A stretch of DNA of 64,000 bases. Origin: Mya arenaria (taxonomy: Eukaryota > Mollusca > Bivalvia > Myida > Myidae). The position numbers and the translations under genes are program-made. The stretch is taken from the NCBI RefSeq assembly GCF_026914265.1, contig NC_069129.1, positions 16,966,945 to 17,030,944 on the forward strand. Reading direction: 5' to 3'. Below the pieces are notes generated by a model. It was given only the letters and a program-made list of their open reading frames with translations, did no database searches and was not told the DNA's origin. Shown here in pieces: positions 1 to 11,700 of the stretch; position 1 is the first letter of the stretch; each line of letters opens with the position of its first letter.

Positions 1-979
1 CGTCTTTTGCTGATTGAGAATTATACAGATCTTTCCTTGCTTTCATGATTTCTTGTGGGTATTGTCTATCAATGCCATAGCTTTTCCCCCTTAACCTGTA
101 AGCTTTTTGAAGAATCTCTTCGGTGTCCTGATAGTAATGGAGGCGGGCGATGATTGGTCTTTTGGGGTCACCCCTACGGTGTATTGGTGTAAATCGTAGC
201 TGTCCCAACCGATGGGCCCTGTCAATTAAGACGTCTTGTGCGTTAATGCCAAGCTCGCGTTCAATAAAATCAAGGATAATTCTCGTGTCTGAATGACCAT
301 TATTGTTTTTCTCACTGATACCATAAAAAATTAGATTGTTTCTCATATCTCTTGCCTCACTGTCGATTGATTTGTATGCTAATAATTTGAGTAAACGTTC
401 ATGTTCATTCATTTGGTGTTCTATATGATCGATTTTCTTGTTTACATTTTGCATATTTACTGATAAATGTTCTATGTCCGATAGGCATTTGGTCTGGTTA
501 GCATCTACCTTTGTTAAAGTCTGACTGTTTCGGCTCATACAATCGAATATGTGGTTTAACTTCTCATCTTGTGTTAACGCACTAAATGTGTCACTAGTTA
601 CACTGCTCAGACTGTCTGTCATACGTTTCCTCTTTGCATCTCTTTGTTTACCATTGACCAGTGTCCAGTTTTCGCCGTCGCCATCTTGAATTTCTTCACC
701 TGTCGTACCTGTGAATCTGTTTTGAGTCTTTACATTATACTCCATATGCTCTATTTGCTCACAGAACCGGTTCACATCCGAAACTGATGTATCTAATGTC
801 CCCTCAGCACTCATTTCACCTTTTCTTACCCTACTTGTATTTAAATAATCGAAAAAATCTCTGATTAAAATTTTCACCTGCTGTTGCAACCGGAAATACG
901 TCATGTAATACGTATCAGGGTTTACATATGTTGGGATATATTTTAGTAGTACATTGTCATTGTACCGTGTAACCTTCAT
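1..979 (-). CDS. L1-type LINE ORF1 protein, partial (runs off left edge)
   Basis: I translated the minus strand from an ATG at 977-979; it stays open for about 326 codons to the window edge. Residues ~1-140 are charged and unrecognised, and ~150-205 look like a coiled coil rich in heptad leucines and isoleucines. From ~211 there is an RRM-like domain of the L1 ORF1p (Transposase_22) kind, with 'RNNLIFYGISEK', a 'DRAHRLG' segment, 'RPIIARLHYY' and 'YPQEIMKARKDLY'. In this family the protein is an RNA-binding trimer that packages LINE RNA. The missing 3' part, to the left, should hold the end of ORF1 and the reverse transcriptase ORF2. No stop or frameshift is seen, so the copy may be young. 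An internal start at the 'MSAEGTLD' methionine is possible. A host gene containing this domain is a less likely alternative. Confidence 0.72.
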   Translation of the reverse strand, partial: MKVTRYNDNVLLKYIPTYVNPDTYYMTYFRLQQQVKILIRDFFDYLNTSRVRKGEMSAEGTLDTSVSDVNRFCEQIEHMEYNVKTQNRFTGTTGEEIQDGDGENWTLVNGKQRDAKRKRMTDSLSSVTSDTFSALTQDEKLNHIFDCMSRNSQTLTKVDANQTKCLSDIEHLSVNMQNVNKKIDHIEHQMNEHERLLKLLAYKSIDSEARDMRNNLIFYGISEKNNNGHSDTRIILDFIERELGINAQDVLIDRAHRLGQLRFTPIHRRGDPKRPIIARLHYYQDTEEILQKAYRLRGKSYGIDRQYPQEIMKARKDLYNSQSAKD

Positions 980-2406
980 CTTTTGGGTATTTAAAATAAA
1001 AATAAAAATAAAAATGATAATCAGGGATTTTATAATTTAAGGTTTCATTATCAATTAAAGTGTATTTTTTTATAAAACACATTGAACTTCACATTTTATC
1101 GTGCAACGTGGGAAAGGAAATATCCAAAGCATTGTACTACATTTTACGAACTGGTCCCTTAGTTGGAGCAATATCTTGAGCAATATCAAAAATATTATGA
1201 AACAGTTTGTATTCATATTATATCAGCAATAACAATAAACAAAGAAAACCAAGAATCATGAACAACATTATCACATTACGTTTTCGGGATTTTTAAAGTT
1301 GAAATGTGTTTTTAAATAGCGCTTGTTTTAAAAGGCGCACTTTAAGGTTGATGCAAAACCTTTTTTAATTAAAAAACATGTTTAACCCTTATGACTGGAA
1401 GAATGAAACAAAATCAGTACATGGTTTGTGTACATATAAAATAATATTAGCCTTTATTAATGTTTAAAATTAATAGCTACGTGGCAACATAGTCTCGTGG
1501 ATTATAAGATTATACTCTTAACGTTTACCGTTGGTTTCATATTCATTGTAAGTATCGTTGACGTGTATGCCGACCGATTAAAACATCCGACTAATTAAAA
1601 TATCCGACCCAAGGACACTAGCAGAAACTGGTAACGAGGCTTTTCGAGTGAGTGGCCAAGCAGCGTCGGGCCGAGTTTTTTTATCCGCCTTGCATACAAC
1701 TAAACACTTTTTTGGATTCATTTTGACGTTGTAAATGCCGTGTTGTGCACCGTAAAATAGCGCGTATACGTTTTCATCCTGTCTCTTGCATGCAAATCGG
1801 TCATATAACAAGGTGCCGTGGAAATTGTATTTTATTTGGATAGTGGACCACGTGCTGTTTATCTACAGTGAGTTGGTCATGTGACCGCGAAAACGGACTT
1901 TTTCTATTCTGGTTTCAGAGGAAAAGCACAAAATAATAAGGTTTCAGAATCTTATCAATAGTCCGCCAACAACCGATCTCAACAAGCGCTTGCCCAGAAA
2001 GTCCCATCACTCGGCATAATAATGCGAATGCAAAGTAAATCGTTCAGAAAATCTGCATGTGCACTAACCCTCCTCGCAAATGCTGAAAATTGTTCAACAT
2101 TCAACGATATTTAATTTCATTTCTGTAGTGAATGACAAAATCCTACTTACAACAGAAATGAATTATTTCTTTTACGGTGCAGTTCTGAACATGTTTTGAA
2201 TAGATATTGACGTGTTTAAATGCAATTACTTTCACTATGAAGGAAATGAATAAAATTGAAAAGTTTTGAAAACTTTTTTGGGGTCACATTTAAACGTAGA
2301 TAACTAGTTTTTCAATGCCAACAGTGAAAAACAATTGTCCCTCTTTTTATTAAGGTACTTGTTAATTTTAAGGTTCTTTTTAAAAAACAAAGTAACAGTA
2401 TAAATG
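980..2406. other. AT-rich stretch without a recognisable gene
   Basis: It starts with an A-rich (AAAAT)n tract at about 992-1015, just upstream of the LINE ORF1 start and perhaps part of the element's 5' UTR. The rest is AT-rich, with only short unsupported reading frames. The 5' boundary of the LINE cannot be fixed by eye. Confidence 0.5.
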
Positions 2407-2521
2407 GAATACTTAGTTAGTGCCGTGGATGGAGAAAGTTTATCTGACCCTTATATTTATTCGTAAATTTGTCTGCCTTGCCAGATAAACTTCCTCTATC
2501 CACGGCACTAACCAAGTATTC
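2407..2521. repeat. Foldback (inverted repeat) element, 40-bp arms
   Basis: Arms 2407-2446 and 2482-2521 are reverse complements at 37 of 40 positions, around a 35-bp spacer. The outer end reads 'gaatacttagttagtgccg'. A short foldback or solo MITE is the likeliest reading. Structured RNA is possible but unsupported. Confidence 0.75.
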
Positions 2522-2628
2522 TCTATCTCTTACCCGACGTTAACGTTATGACAGGTAGCCATTTGCACAGTAAATGTCAATTAGTTCTTAAGAAAAAAAC
2601 GTTTTTAAATCATTTGAATTTTTCTTTA

Positions 2629-2667
2629 TGAAGAAGAAGAAGAAAAAACGAAGAAGACGAAGAAGAT
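2629..2667. repeat. GAA-rich microsatellite downstream of gene copy 1
   Basis: An (AAG)n tract contains two 'acgaagaag' interruptions and is followed by 'ttactctt'. The same arrangement, with a longer tract, lies at 51755-51797 downstream of the second gene copy, so the two 3' flanks are probably duplicated sequence. Confidence 0.7.
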
Positions 2668-3743
2668 TTTACTCTTAAACTCAACTGTTTCTTGTTATAG
2701 GAGTAAATAGTGACATATATACATAATCTAAAGATACATCCAAAATCGTTTTGAAATGAAAATAATAATTTTAATATGAAAACAATATAGTAATATTCAC
2801 ATGCCGTTTTGTAGAAAAACATACCAATTAAAAGACATTCAGAAATAATCATACTCGAACATAGTTTTTTACATGTTTGGATATAGGCTAAATTTTAATA
2901 TTAACACTTGAAGACATAATTCACAAGAATTCTAAAATACGTAAAATTATTAAGCAATTTCAAATTAATTTAATATATGATACAATTAACGACACAAACA
3001 AGATAAAGAGAAATACAAACAAACATAACCACTTACAGACCACAAAAGCATCAACATAGCATTATTAATAAAATATGACATTTACACTTAACACATGTGA
3101 AGTAAAACACATATTCACTGGAAGACGAGTTGACTTGGGTATGCGCGTTATCTCACACTTTTCCCAACATTTATAAAAAACAATACACAACTTAAGATAT
3201 AAGTCTCATCGGAGCCAGCATTAACTTGAAAACATTGACGAATAAACTTAAAATAACTAAATGACATATTAGTCGATAAAGTAATTTTAACGCTTTGAAC
3301 ATATTAAAAGTATAACAGCCAATGTTAAAATAATATTGTCAATGATGATGACTTTAAAAAAATATACTGTCTTACAAATATTAGCACCAAAATGATAATC
3401 CATGAAATAACCAGAAAAAACACACACCAATAACTCAATAACTTCTCAATTTAGTCTGAAAATCAACTGATTTCTTTGTTAACCCATCAGAGTACATATT
3501 TTAACTATAAAAAATGTGATTGTCTATTTTATACAAACGATCAACATTTATACTTGAACCAAAGAAACTACATAAAGCATTTGTTCTGCACACCCTAACA
3601 TACATTGGCAGTTTTCTGTACAAGTAATGGAATATACATAGTATACATATAAATATATAAACATACGTATATAGATATTAAAATCATAAAACCATTGTCT
3701 GTCATCATTTTTACACAATCAGTTACCAGTTTTGATTTAAAAA
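2668..3743. other. 3' flank and probable 3' UTR of the disrupted gene
   Basis: AT-rich sequence immediately 3' of the stop codon at 3744. No protein-like frame is visible. It shows patchy resemblance to 51798-53214 downstream of the paralogue. Confidence 0.4.
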
Positions 3744-5163
3744 TTAATTTTCGTTGTCATGTGCATTCTTCAACTTACTATAAACATTGCGTATTAGTTC
3801 ACTGGACCTAGACGAATTAATATAATCAAAATTAGGTGATAACTTCCTCTGATATTCGAATAGATCTGTTAAAGTATACCGCGATGAAAATTTGACAATT
3901 GGAAGCGACCTTATAGCCTCCATATATTTGTATTTATATATTGCATTATCGGAAAACATCTTGAAATCGTTTGCATTCCGGAATATTTCTCTAAACCTTT
4001 GTGCTACAAATGGATATTGATATGTATGCGATTGCAAGTATACCGTAGATAAAAACAGCTTCTGAAAGTATTTATTCGAAATAAAATAAAACTGTTGATA
4101 TACTCGTTTACTGTCAAACACAATGTTCGCAAAACACATTGAGCTAAATATGTCTGATTCAATTTTGTCTATATTGTGTGTACATAAGTCTTCAAACCGT
4201 TTTGATAATGCCAATCTTATAAGGTACTTTTCAAACTCTGTCAACGTAGAAGTTTTACCTTGACAGTCAGTATAAGTATCTTGAGCAGCTGTTATATTTT
4301 GATCGTTCAATCGCACTTTTAATATATTCATGAACTGAATGCACATGAAACGTTTAAGTGCCATGGTATTAAGAAGAAAATCATATGCGTTGTCGAAATC
4401 AGAAAATGAGACAAGAGTTTTTTCTGAGGAATTCACCCAAAAAAGTAAGGCCAGATACTTCATTTTTTCTAAGAACGACCGCCGAAGTTCGGCAAAAGAA
4501 CGATATTTAATTGCAAAGTTAAGCTCTTTCATTAATGATTTTAAGTTGTCAGTTTTATGAATGTCTTTGGTAATCGATTTTAAACACTTGTATTGTTTAA
4601 TCGTTTTAAAAAGGCTCATTTGAGGTCTATTTATATATCGTAAAAAGCAGAGCATTTTACGGTTGTCGTCAATTGAAAAAAAGAACTTCGTTACAAGATT
4701 ATAAACAAAGTGTTTTTCTGCTTTTATCTTGGGAAACACGAGTTGTTTGTCCTCAATGTTTTCCAAAATAGTATTAAATGTTTTGTTGGTCCTATCATAA
4801 ACACGAGACAGATATAAAGGTGTGATATGATCAATATTTAAACAGGTCAAAATACCCTTTCCGAAATATTTCACGCATGTTTCTATCGAGATAGAATAGC
4901 CGTGCAGGGATAATAAGTGAATTAACGAGAAATTTGCAGAAAATTGTTTGCAAACAAAGTATTCCGGTATACGTTTAAAGTGAATATCAATAAACTTTGC
5001 GTAGAAATGATCGTTTCTTTCGGGAAAAAAGAACGTATTTTTAACAAAAGTTACGTTATTCACTATCATTAGGACAAGTAACTCACTGTTTCCTTGTATA
5101 CCATTGGTCGTGGCTGTTGTTGTATTAGATATTTTAATGATTTGTTTATATGTTAGGAAATGA
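3744..5163 (-). CDS. Copy 1 exon 3, 3' part (C-terminal ~472 codons), severed from the gene
   Basis: The frame is open from the LTR junction at 5163 to a stop at 3744. It aligns throughout with the last ~470 residues of the intact paralogue, for example 'LTYKQIIKI' against 'LTYEQIMKI', the 'PERxD' segment, 'SLIHLLSLHGY' and the terminal 'YINSSRSSELIRNVY' region. I recognise no domain here. It is mostly helical-looking, rich in Phe, Tyr, Lys and Cys, with pairs such as 'ICTQCF'-like cysteines in the paralogue. The open frame extends upstream into the LTR to 5294, but those ~44 residues come from the retrotransposon and are not gene sequence. The lack of internal stops suggests the break is recent. 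Confidence 0.85.
5159..5163. repeat. Left target-site duplication (AATGA)
   Basis: AATGA lies directly before the LTR start TGTAGCCC and again at 15489-15493 after the right LTR. The paralogue has one copy at the equivalent place ('gaggaaatgatagttc' near 54562). A 4-bp ATGA duplication is equally compatible, because the LTR end is ambiguous by one base. Confidence 0.8.
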
Positions 5164-6057
5164 TGTAGCCCTGTGAACATTTCAACATTCTTTAAAAAGT
5201 GTTGTCTGCTGCATTTCTCATATTTTGTGTTGTCTGCTTCCCTTGATTGATATTTGATGTTGTGAGAATAGCAATCTGCAGGGTTTTGGCGCATTTTATT
5301 TCTTTGGTTTTAACTGAGATCTGGAGTCATTTCCATAGAGCATTTCTATGTTTGGTATGTATTAAATGAATTGTAGGGAATTATTCTTTTAATTGCAATA
5401 AGTTGTATTGGTTGTGTATTTTGTATTTTTGGAAGGTTTGGTAAATTCTGTTTATTTATCAGTATTTCAAGATAGCAGCTCTTTTTAAGTAACCCTTTGC
5501 ATGTGTTTCACTGTTTGCACACTTGTTTACAGAAGTAACCAGTTTCATAGTTATCACGGATGTGAGCTGAGAGATACAGAGGTTGCCAGTGAGAACACTC
5601 AGTTCCATAAACTTGTAAGTGTACTGTATGTAGCTGCAGATGTCATGTATGTTTTGTTGTTGTTGTCATGTGTCATGTGTTTTACCTTTCTATTGAATGT
5701 CATTTATCTCAATAGTTGTTTGTTAAAACGGGCCACTATGCACTTTACGATATTGTATGAGATAAATCTATTCTTTAACATTTTATTTATTATAACTAAA
5801 TGTGATGTTGCATATTACTTAATACTGTTTATGTTATATTTCAGTGTGTAGAATCATCAGATTCAACTGTAATGAACTGGAGCCATTGTAATATATGTGA
5901 ATCGTATAAACAGTAAAAACTCGAAAGCACTAGTCTTTGTTAGTCAACACCGCACACTAATCGGACAATTGCTACGAACCACGGCTTGGTCTTGCCTCAT
6001 AATATATTGACTATTATAGACCTTCACAAAGGTCAGGGGTAAAGGTCGAACCATTAT
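5164..6057 (+). repeat. 5' LTR
   Basis: It starts with TGTAGCCCTG and ends in CCATTAT or CCATTATA, so the usual terminal CA is absent. It repeats at 14595-15488. An open frame of 116 codons at 5501-5851 encodes hydrophobic segments. It is present in both LTRs simply because they are copies, and its function is unproven. Promoter and poly(A) signals must lie here, but I could not assign them with confidence. Confidence 0.92.
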
Positions 6058-6059
6058 AA

Positions 6060-6073
6060 TGGCGCCCAACGTG
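6060..6073 (+). promoter_or_regulatory. tRNA primer-binding site
   Basis: TGGCGCCCAACGTG lies 2 bp after the left LTR. The TGG start (complement of a tRNA CCA end) and the GCGCCCAACG core are the standard PBS form of many metazoan gypsy elements. The tRNA species was not determined. Confidence 0.85.
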
Positions 6074-8710
6074 ATTTTTAGTGTGCTATTGACTAGAGGT
6101 GCTGATAACACTATTACATGAATGCTACGGCAACGGATAATATACCACAATTATTAGTTACATTCCATTGGATTTATGGATTACCAATTCACAATCAGTG
6201 CACATGGATAAACATATGATGTCGAGATTAGGCTATATGCTTTTTTCGGGAAATGTGACTTTGAGACATTAAGGACAACAGCATGTTGGAACATTTGGAA
6301 TACCACACTTTGGGGAATACAATTACACTGTCGGAGTGGACGTAGGGATTGCCGAGGACGTCATTCACAGATGCAGGGACCAGACCAGGATATTCGGGGA
6401 AATGATGAACATTATGTGTGACATTTATGACATTTGTGTTTAGTGGCCTTTCCAATGAGACTTGATGTATTGATCTGGTTCTGGATTTGTGTGAGTACCA
6501 AATATTGCCTAAAATACTAAGAATTTGCAATTTTTATACTTCTTTTCATTTTAAATAACTAATGGATTGCAGATTCTGGTATTTAACATGTCTTTAGTGA
6601 GATTTTGTAAAGTAAGAGTGAGATTTCACTTGCATGAAAAATAATCTGGTAAAGGTATTTAATTACTAATTAAACCCCTTCCTCATAAGTGCATTTTAAT
6701 ATTTGTAACCATCCACCACAAATGTTACTCATTTAAAGTGCTGCTATTTTGAAAAAAACATTGTGAAAACTATTTGTTTACATTTATCAGCTGTTGCAAT
6801 ACATTGCCAGTACAACATAATAGTGACCTGACCTAGTTTGAGGCCTTTGAGTGCACACAGGTTCAAATTTCTAATTCAAGGTTATTTTGCAATATTCATG
6901 GCTTAGGAGATTTATTTCCTTCTGCAATTAATGTGTATTTGATTATTTCTGTCATTTATTCGGACTTTCCACTGATATTTGTGAGGTCAGACCCGGGATT
7001 ATTTCTTTTTACCTGTAAGTGACTTTCTGACATTGAATCATTGAAAATTAATACGCCATTCATACGGTATGTGACTTACATTCCTGTCATGTGATCAGGG
7101 ATTCTATTTATATTTGTTGCTCTCATTGGTTGATTGTGGAGTTTTCCCTCTGTGACATCATCAATATTTACTGTCATGTGACACTATCATGTGATATTCT
7201 TACACCATAGTACAGTTAGATAAATACATGTAGTGAACTTTAGAAAAGTAGTACTTGACATTAGATAATGTAGATTGAAAGTATGTTTGTGCTTTATAGT
7301 TAATTAGTCAAAAAGTATTGTAGTATTTAGAAAGACACTGTAGCAATTAGGTGCATAAGTGATTGTTGAATTAGCCATATAAATAATTCATTTATTTATT
7401 TGAACTTAAAAAAATATTTTTTGGTACCAAAATGATTTCATTCAAAATAAACATTGTTTTGAGTGAATTGAAGGAAATTATCATTGTATTTTATTGATGA
7501 AATACTTTGATGGTATAAATACGAAGAGAAAACATGTACATGTACAATTATAAATATTATTGTAAATAATAATATTCATAAGGTTTAATTTGCAAATTAC
7601 ACGGTGACAGAAATAAATTTGACTTATATAATTTATTATTTTTTTGCGGGGGGAAAGTGGTAAAATTGAATTGAATATTTAAACCGGTCATAGATTTGTG
7701 TGTAATGTGAAAGCTTCTTTTGATGGAAAGAGAAAACAAGACAATTTAAGGAGTTATGAGAAGTTATGCTTTAGCTTGTTTGAATTAAAGGTACACCATT
7801 AGTGTTGAAGTGAATGAAATTAAAGGGACAGTATTGAACGTTGTGTGAGTTAAAGGGACATCATGATAGTCCCAGCTGAATTGAATTAAAGGGACATTAC
7901 AAGTTGAAACACTTGAATGAGGTGTTTGAAATGTGCATTGGCATTGTGTATTGAAAATACAACAAGAGAACACTTACAGTAAAGTAAAGTGAAGTTAAAT
8001 AGTTACTGACTAGCTAATTGAATAGTTGTGTTTGTGATGCACAATGATAATTTGTGTGAAATTGGGAGACATGATATTGTGAATTAGATTATTGATTATT
8101 CGGACTAATTGTTTAGTGACTTTGAGTGGTACTCATTATCATAGGAGTTTGACAGAACTTGTGAAATAAAGCTATGGTATATGGTTTGGGACACTAATGA
8201 ATTGATTTTGAAATTAAGTTTATTTGAAGTGATTTGTGAAATGAATGGTTTTAATAAATTGAGATCATAGTTGGTGCAGCAGTTGTGCCGTTTGGACTTA
8301 TTAGTGCGAATTTTATGTTTTATTTGTGCTATTAAAAGTGTTTTTTGTGAAACAAGATGTTGTGTTTAGAGACTTAGGGATTGCAAGTGATGTGATTTAA
8401 TTGCATGGTACAACATAATGTTCCATTAGTTCATTGAGATGTTATTGGTCAAGTGAATTATTTGATCTTTGTATGATGAATTTGGTGATGAACTTGTAAA
8501 TATTGGGATTAATTGTAGTGGAAGGTGAAATGTGAACTCTTGGATTTAGCAATTGTGAACATAGTTGAATTCTGGGAAGATTTAGTGTGCTTTAAAGAAC
8601 TTTTTGACTCTTTGACATTGTAACTTGAGTGTTATACAGTGATACGGAAAAGCTTAGTGATATTTGTGATAAAGTTTTGTGAAGGTTAGTGCATACTGAA
8701 CTTAGTAAAG
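6074..8710 (+). other. Long untranslated leader of the retrotransposon
   Basis: About 2.64 kb between the PBS and the gag-pol ATG is unusually long. The plus strand is T/G-rich with few cytosines and no long frame. The motif TTAAAGG(G/T)ACA recurs at about 7785, 7820, 7850 and 7886, spaced 30-36 bp. It may hold packaging signals, a spliced leader intron or an IRES; none is demonstrable by eye. Confidence 0.6.
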
Positions 8711-11700
8711 ATGGCTGAGTTTATTGATGACGACAGTGAGATGGAGTGGGAGCATGAAACTTATCTGTACCCGCCATTATCCACATTCAGTGGAAATGAG
8801 TTGGACAGCGATGTCAATTGGGATACTTTCAAATTTGAAGTTGAGATGTTGGTGGAAAGTAATGCCTATAGTGAAAATGAGATTCTTATGAGTATGCGGA
8901 GATCATTAAAGGGCAAAGCATTTCACATTATGAGATATCTTGGTGTTAATGCCACTGTTGATGAAGTTTTGGTGAGGTTGGATAGCAACTATGGAAGTTT
9001 GGAAAGCCAAGTAGATATATTAAGAGACTTTTATTCATTGGAGCAAGGTGTGGAGGAATCTGTGTCTAGTTTTTGTGCAAGAGCCGAGTATTTATTTTAT
9101 AAAGCAATAAAACTTGATGGATTGAAACATAGCGATACAGAGATTTTAAAGAGAACCGTGCATAAGGGCTTGAAAAGAGAATTAAGACATCTATCATTCT
9201 ATAAATTGGACACTGTGCAAGACTATGACAGATTTGTTTTGGAGTTACGGCGTCTTGAGATGGACTTAAATAGAGATAGGAATGTGAATTCTGAAGCACA
9301 ATATTGTAACTCAGCACAGACAGTGGAAAGTGACTCTGAAGTAAACATTGGCAATGTAAATGAATTGATAGAGAAATTGTACCATAGAATAGAAATTTTA
9401 GAAAAGGAAAGGGAAAATGGCTACTCTACGGCAAATACTTATTGTTTTGGAGGAAACTTTAAAAGGTATAAACCACAGTATGACAGGAGACGGCCAAGCT
9501 ATTATCCTAGACGGCCAACATATACGCGCTATTTTGCACCTGCTTGCTTCCAATGCAATGAAAAGGGCCACATTGCCAAAGATTGCCCAAAGATAGTATC
9601 AAAGCCAATTGTGGATAGTTCTCAGAAACTGAAAAGAGAATCCCAATTAGTAGGCGAAACTAACGAAGCTGATGTTATAGTCAACGGAATAACAGCAAAA
9701 GCACTATTAGACACTGGAAGTTGTGTGAGCGTTATGTCAAAGGCGTTTTATGACAATTCCCTAAGCCACATTAAAATAGAGCCAGTTAACGAGGTTTTAA
9801 ACGTGGAATGCGCTAACGGTGAGCACCTGCCATATGAAGGTTGCATTGAAGTGGAGTTGGAAGTCAATCAAGGATTACAGTCAGCAGGATCACAGCCTTG
9901 TTTATTTCTGATATCTAAGGACACCCATTATTCTGATAAAACTCCATTGATACTGGGAACTAACATCCTACACATCCTTCTTGACGAGTGCAAGTCAAAT
10001 TTTGGTGACCAATTTTTACAAAGGGCCAAACTTCACATGCCCTGGTACTTGTCCTTCAGGTGCATTGTGATACGAGAACGTGAGCTGAAGCGATGTAAGA
10101 ACCGAATAGCCATTATTAGATCTATGAATCAGAGAGTAATATTAAAGCCAAATGAAAGTCTGGACATTGAATGCTACACAGATAGGGAAATGAACTACCA
10201 TAACACCACTGCACTTATCCATGAAACTGAAGATACCTACCTCCCTGACTTTGTTGACATCACACCGGGAATTATACATTATGAATTTAAGAAGAACAAA
10301 CCAGTAACAGTTAATATTTCAAATCTCACCACCAACACAGTATCCATTGCTCCAAGATCCATCATTTGTGAATTACAACCTGTAACCATGGATGAGGATG
10401 TACTTAACCATATTGAAAGTCAGCAAGTCAAAGATGTCCTCAAAGAAGTTCATATTGATGAAAACAACAAGCTTAATGAAGAGCAAAGAAGACAAATTGA
10501 TGAATTGTTAGAGAAGCACCGTGATATTTTTTCAACAGGAGAAACCGATATAGGCGTTTGCGATATGATAAAGCATCGCATTGATTTTCTTCCTGGATTT
10601 GAATCACCTTTTAAACAACGACATAGACGCATATCACCTGACATGATTAGCGAGGTTCGAAACCACATAGAGCAACTCCTGGCTGCAGGCATCATACAGA
10701 AGTCAAAGTCACCATGGGCCTCCAATGTGGTTTTGGTCAGGAAGAAGAATGGCAAGCTGCGTATGTGCGTCGACTACAGACAGCTCAACAATCGATCTGT
10801 CAAGGATGCCTATGCACTACCTCGCATTGAAGAGGTGTTCGACATCCTTCATGGCAGCCGGTTCTTTTCCACTATCGACATGAAGGCCGGTTATCATCAG
10901 GTAGAAATTGAAGAAAGCCACAAGGAGCGTACAGCGTTCACCGTAGGACCGCTAGGCTTCTACGAATACATTAAGATGCCATTTGGTATGTCCAACAGCC
11001 CTGCGACGTATCAGCGACTTATGGAGGAGTGCCTCGGTCCCCTCAACATGACAATTTGTGTCATATATCTTGATGACCTTATAGTTTTCGCTGATACATA
11101 CGAGGAACACCTGAGAAGGTTGGACATTGTATTGACAAGGCTTAAGGAATGTGGACTAAAGCTATCTCCAGAGAAATGCTACTTTATCCAGGAGAAAGTA
11201 CATTTTCTTGGCCATGTCGTGAGTGAAGAAGGTATAGAGACTGACCCTGCCAAGATACAGAAGGTGCGAGATTGGCCAGAACCGAAGAATGCAGATGAAC
11301 TTCGCTCATTCCTTGCCTTCGCTGGATATTACAGGCGGTTCGTGAAGGACTTCAGCAAGGTTGTTAGACCACTATCTGATCTCCTTCCGGGCACTGCGAC
11401 GAAGAAATCTAAACAGGGTAAGACGAGAAAACCTGAAAAGGAATGGCAGTGGACAGAAACAGAGCAAGAAATATTTGATAACTTAAAAGAAATGCTAACA
11501 CACCCACCGATCCTCGCCTACCCTAATTTCAGTAAACCATTTGAAGTCCATACTGATGCATCTTTCAAGGGACTTGGAGCAATACTGTATCAGGAACAGG
11601 ACAAGCAGAAAAGGGTTATTGTGTACGCGAGTCGATCACTTACAAAATCAGAAAAAAACTATCCGGCATACAAACTGGAATTTTTAGCATTGAAATGGGC

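Noticed and set aside
5501-5851. 116-codon frame in the 5' LTR as a gene (also 14932-15282)
   Set aside because: Duplicated only because LTRs are duplicated; AT-rich sequence readily gives hydrophobic frames, and nothing supports translation.
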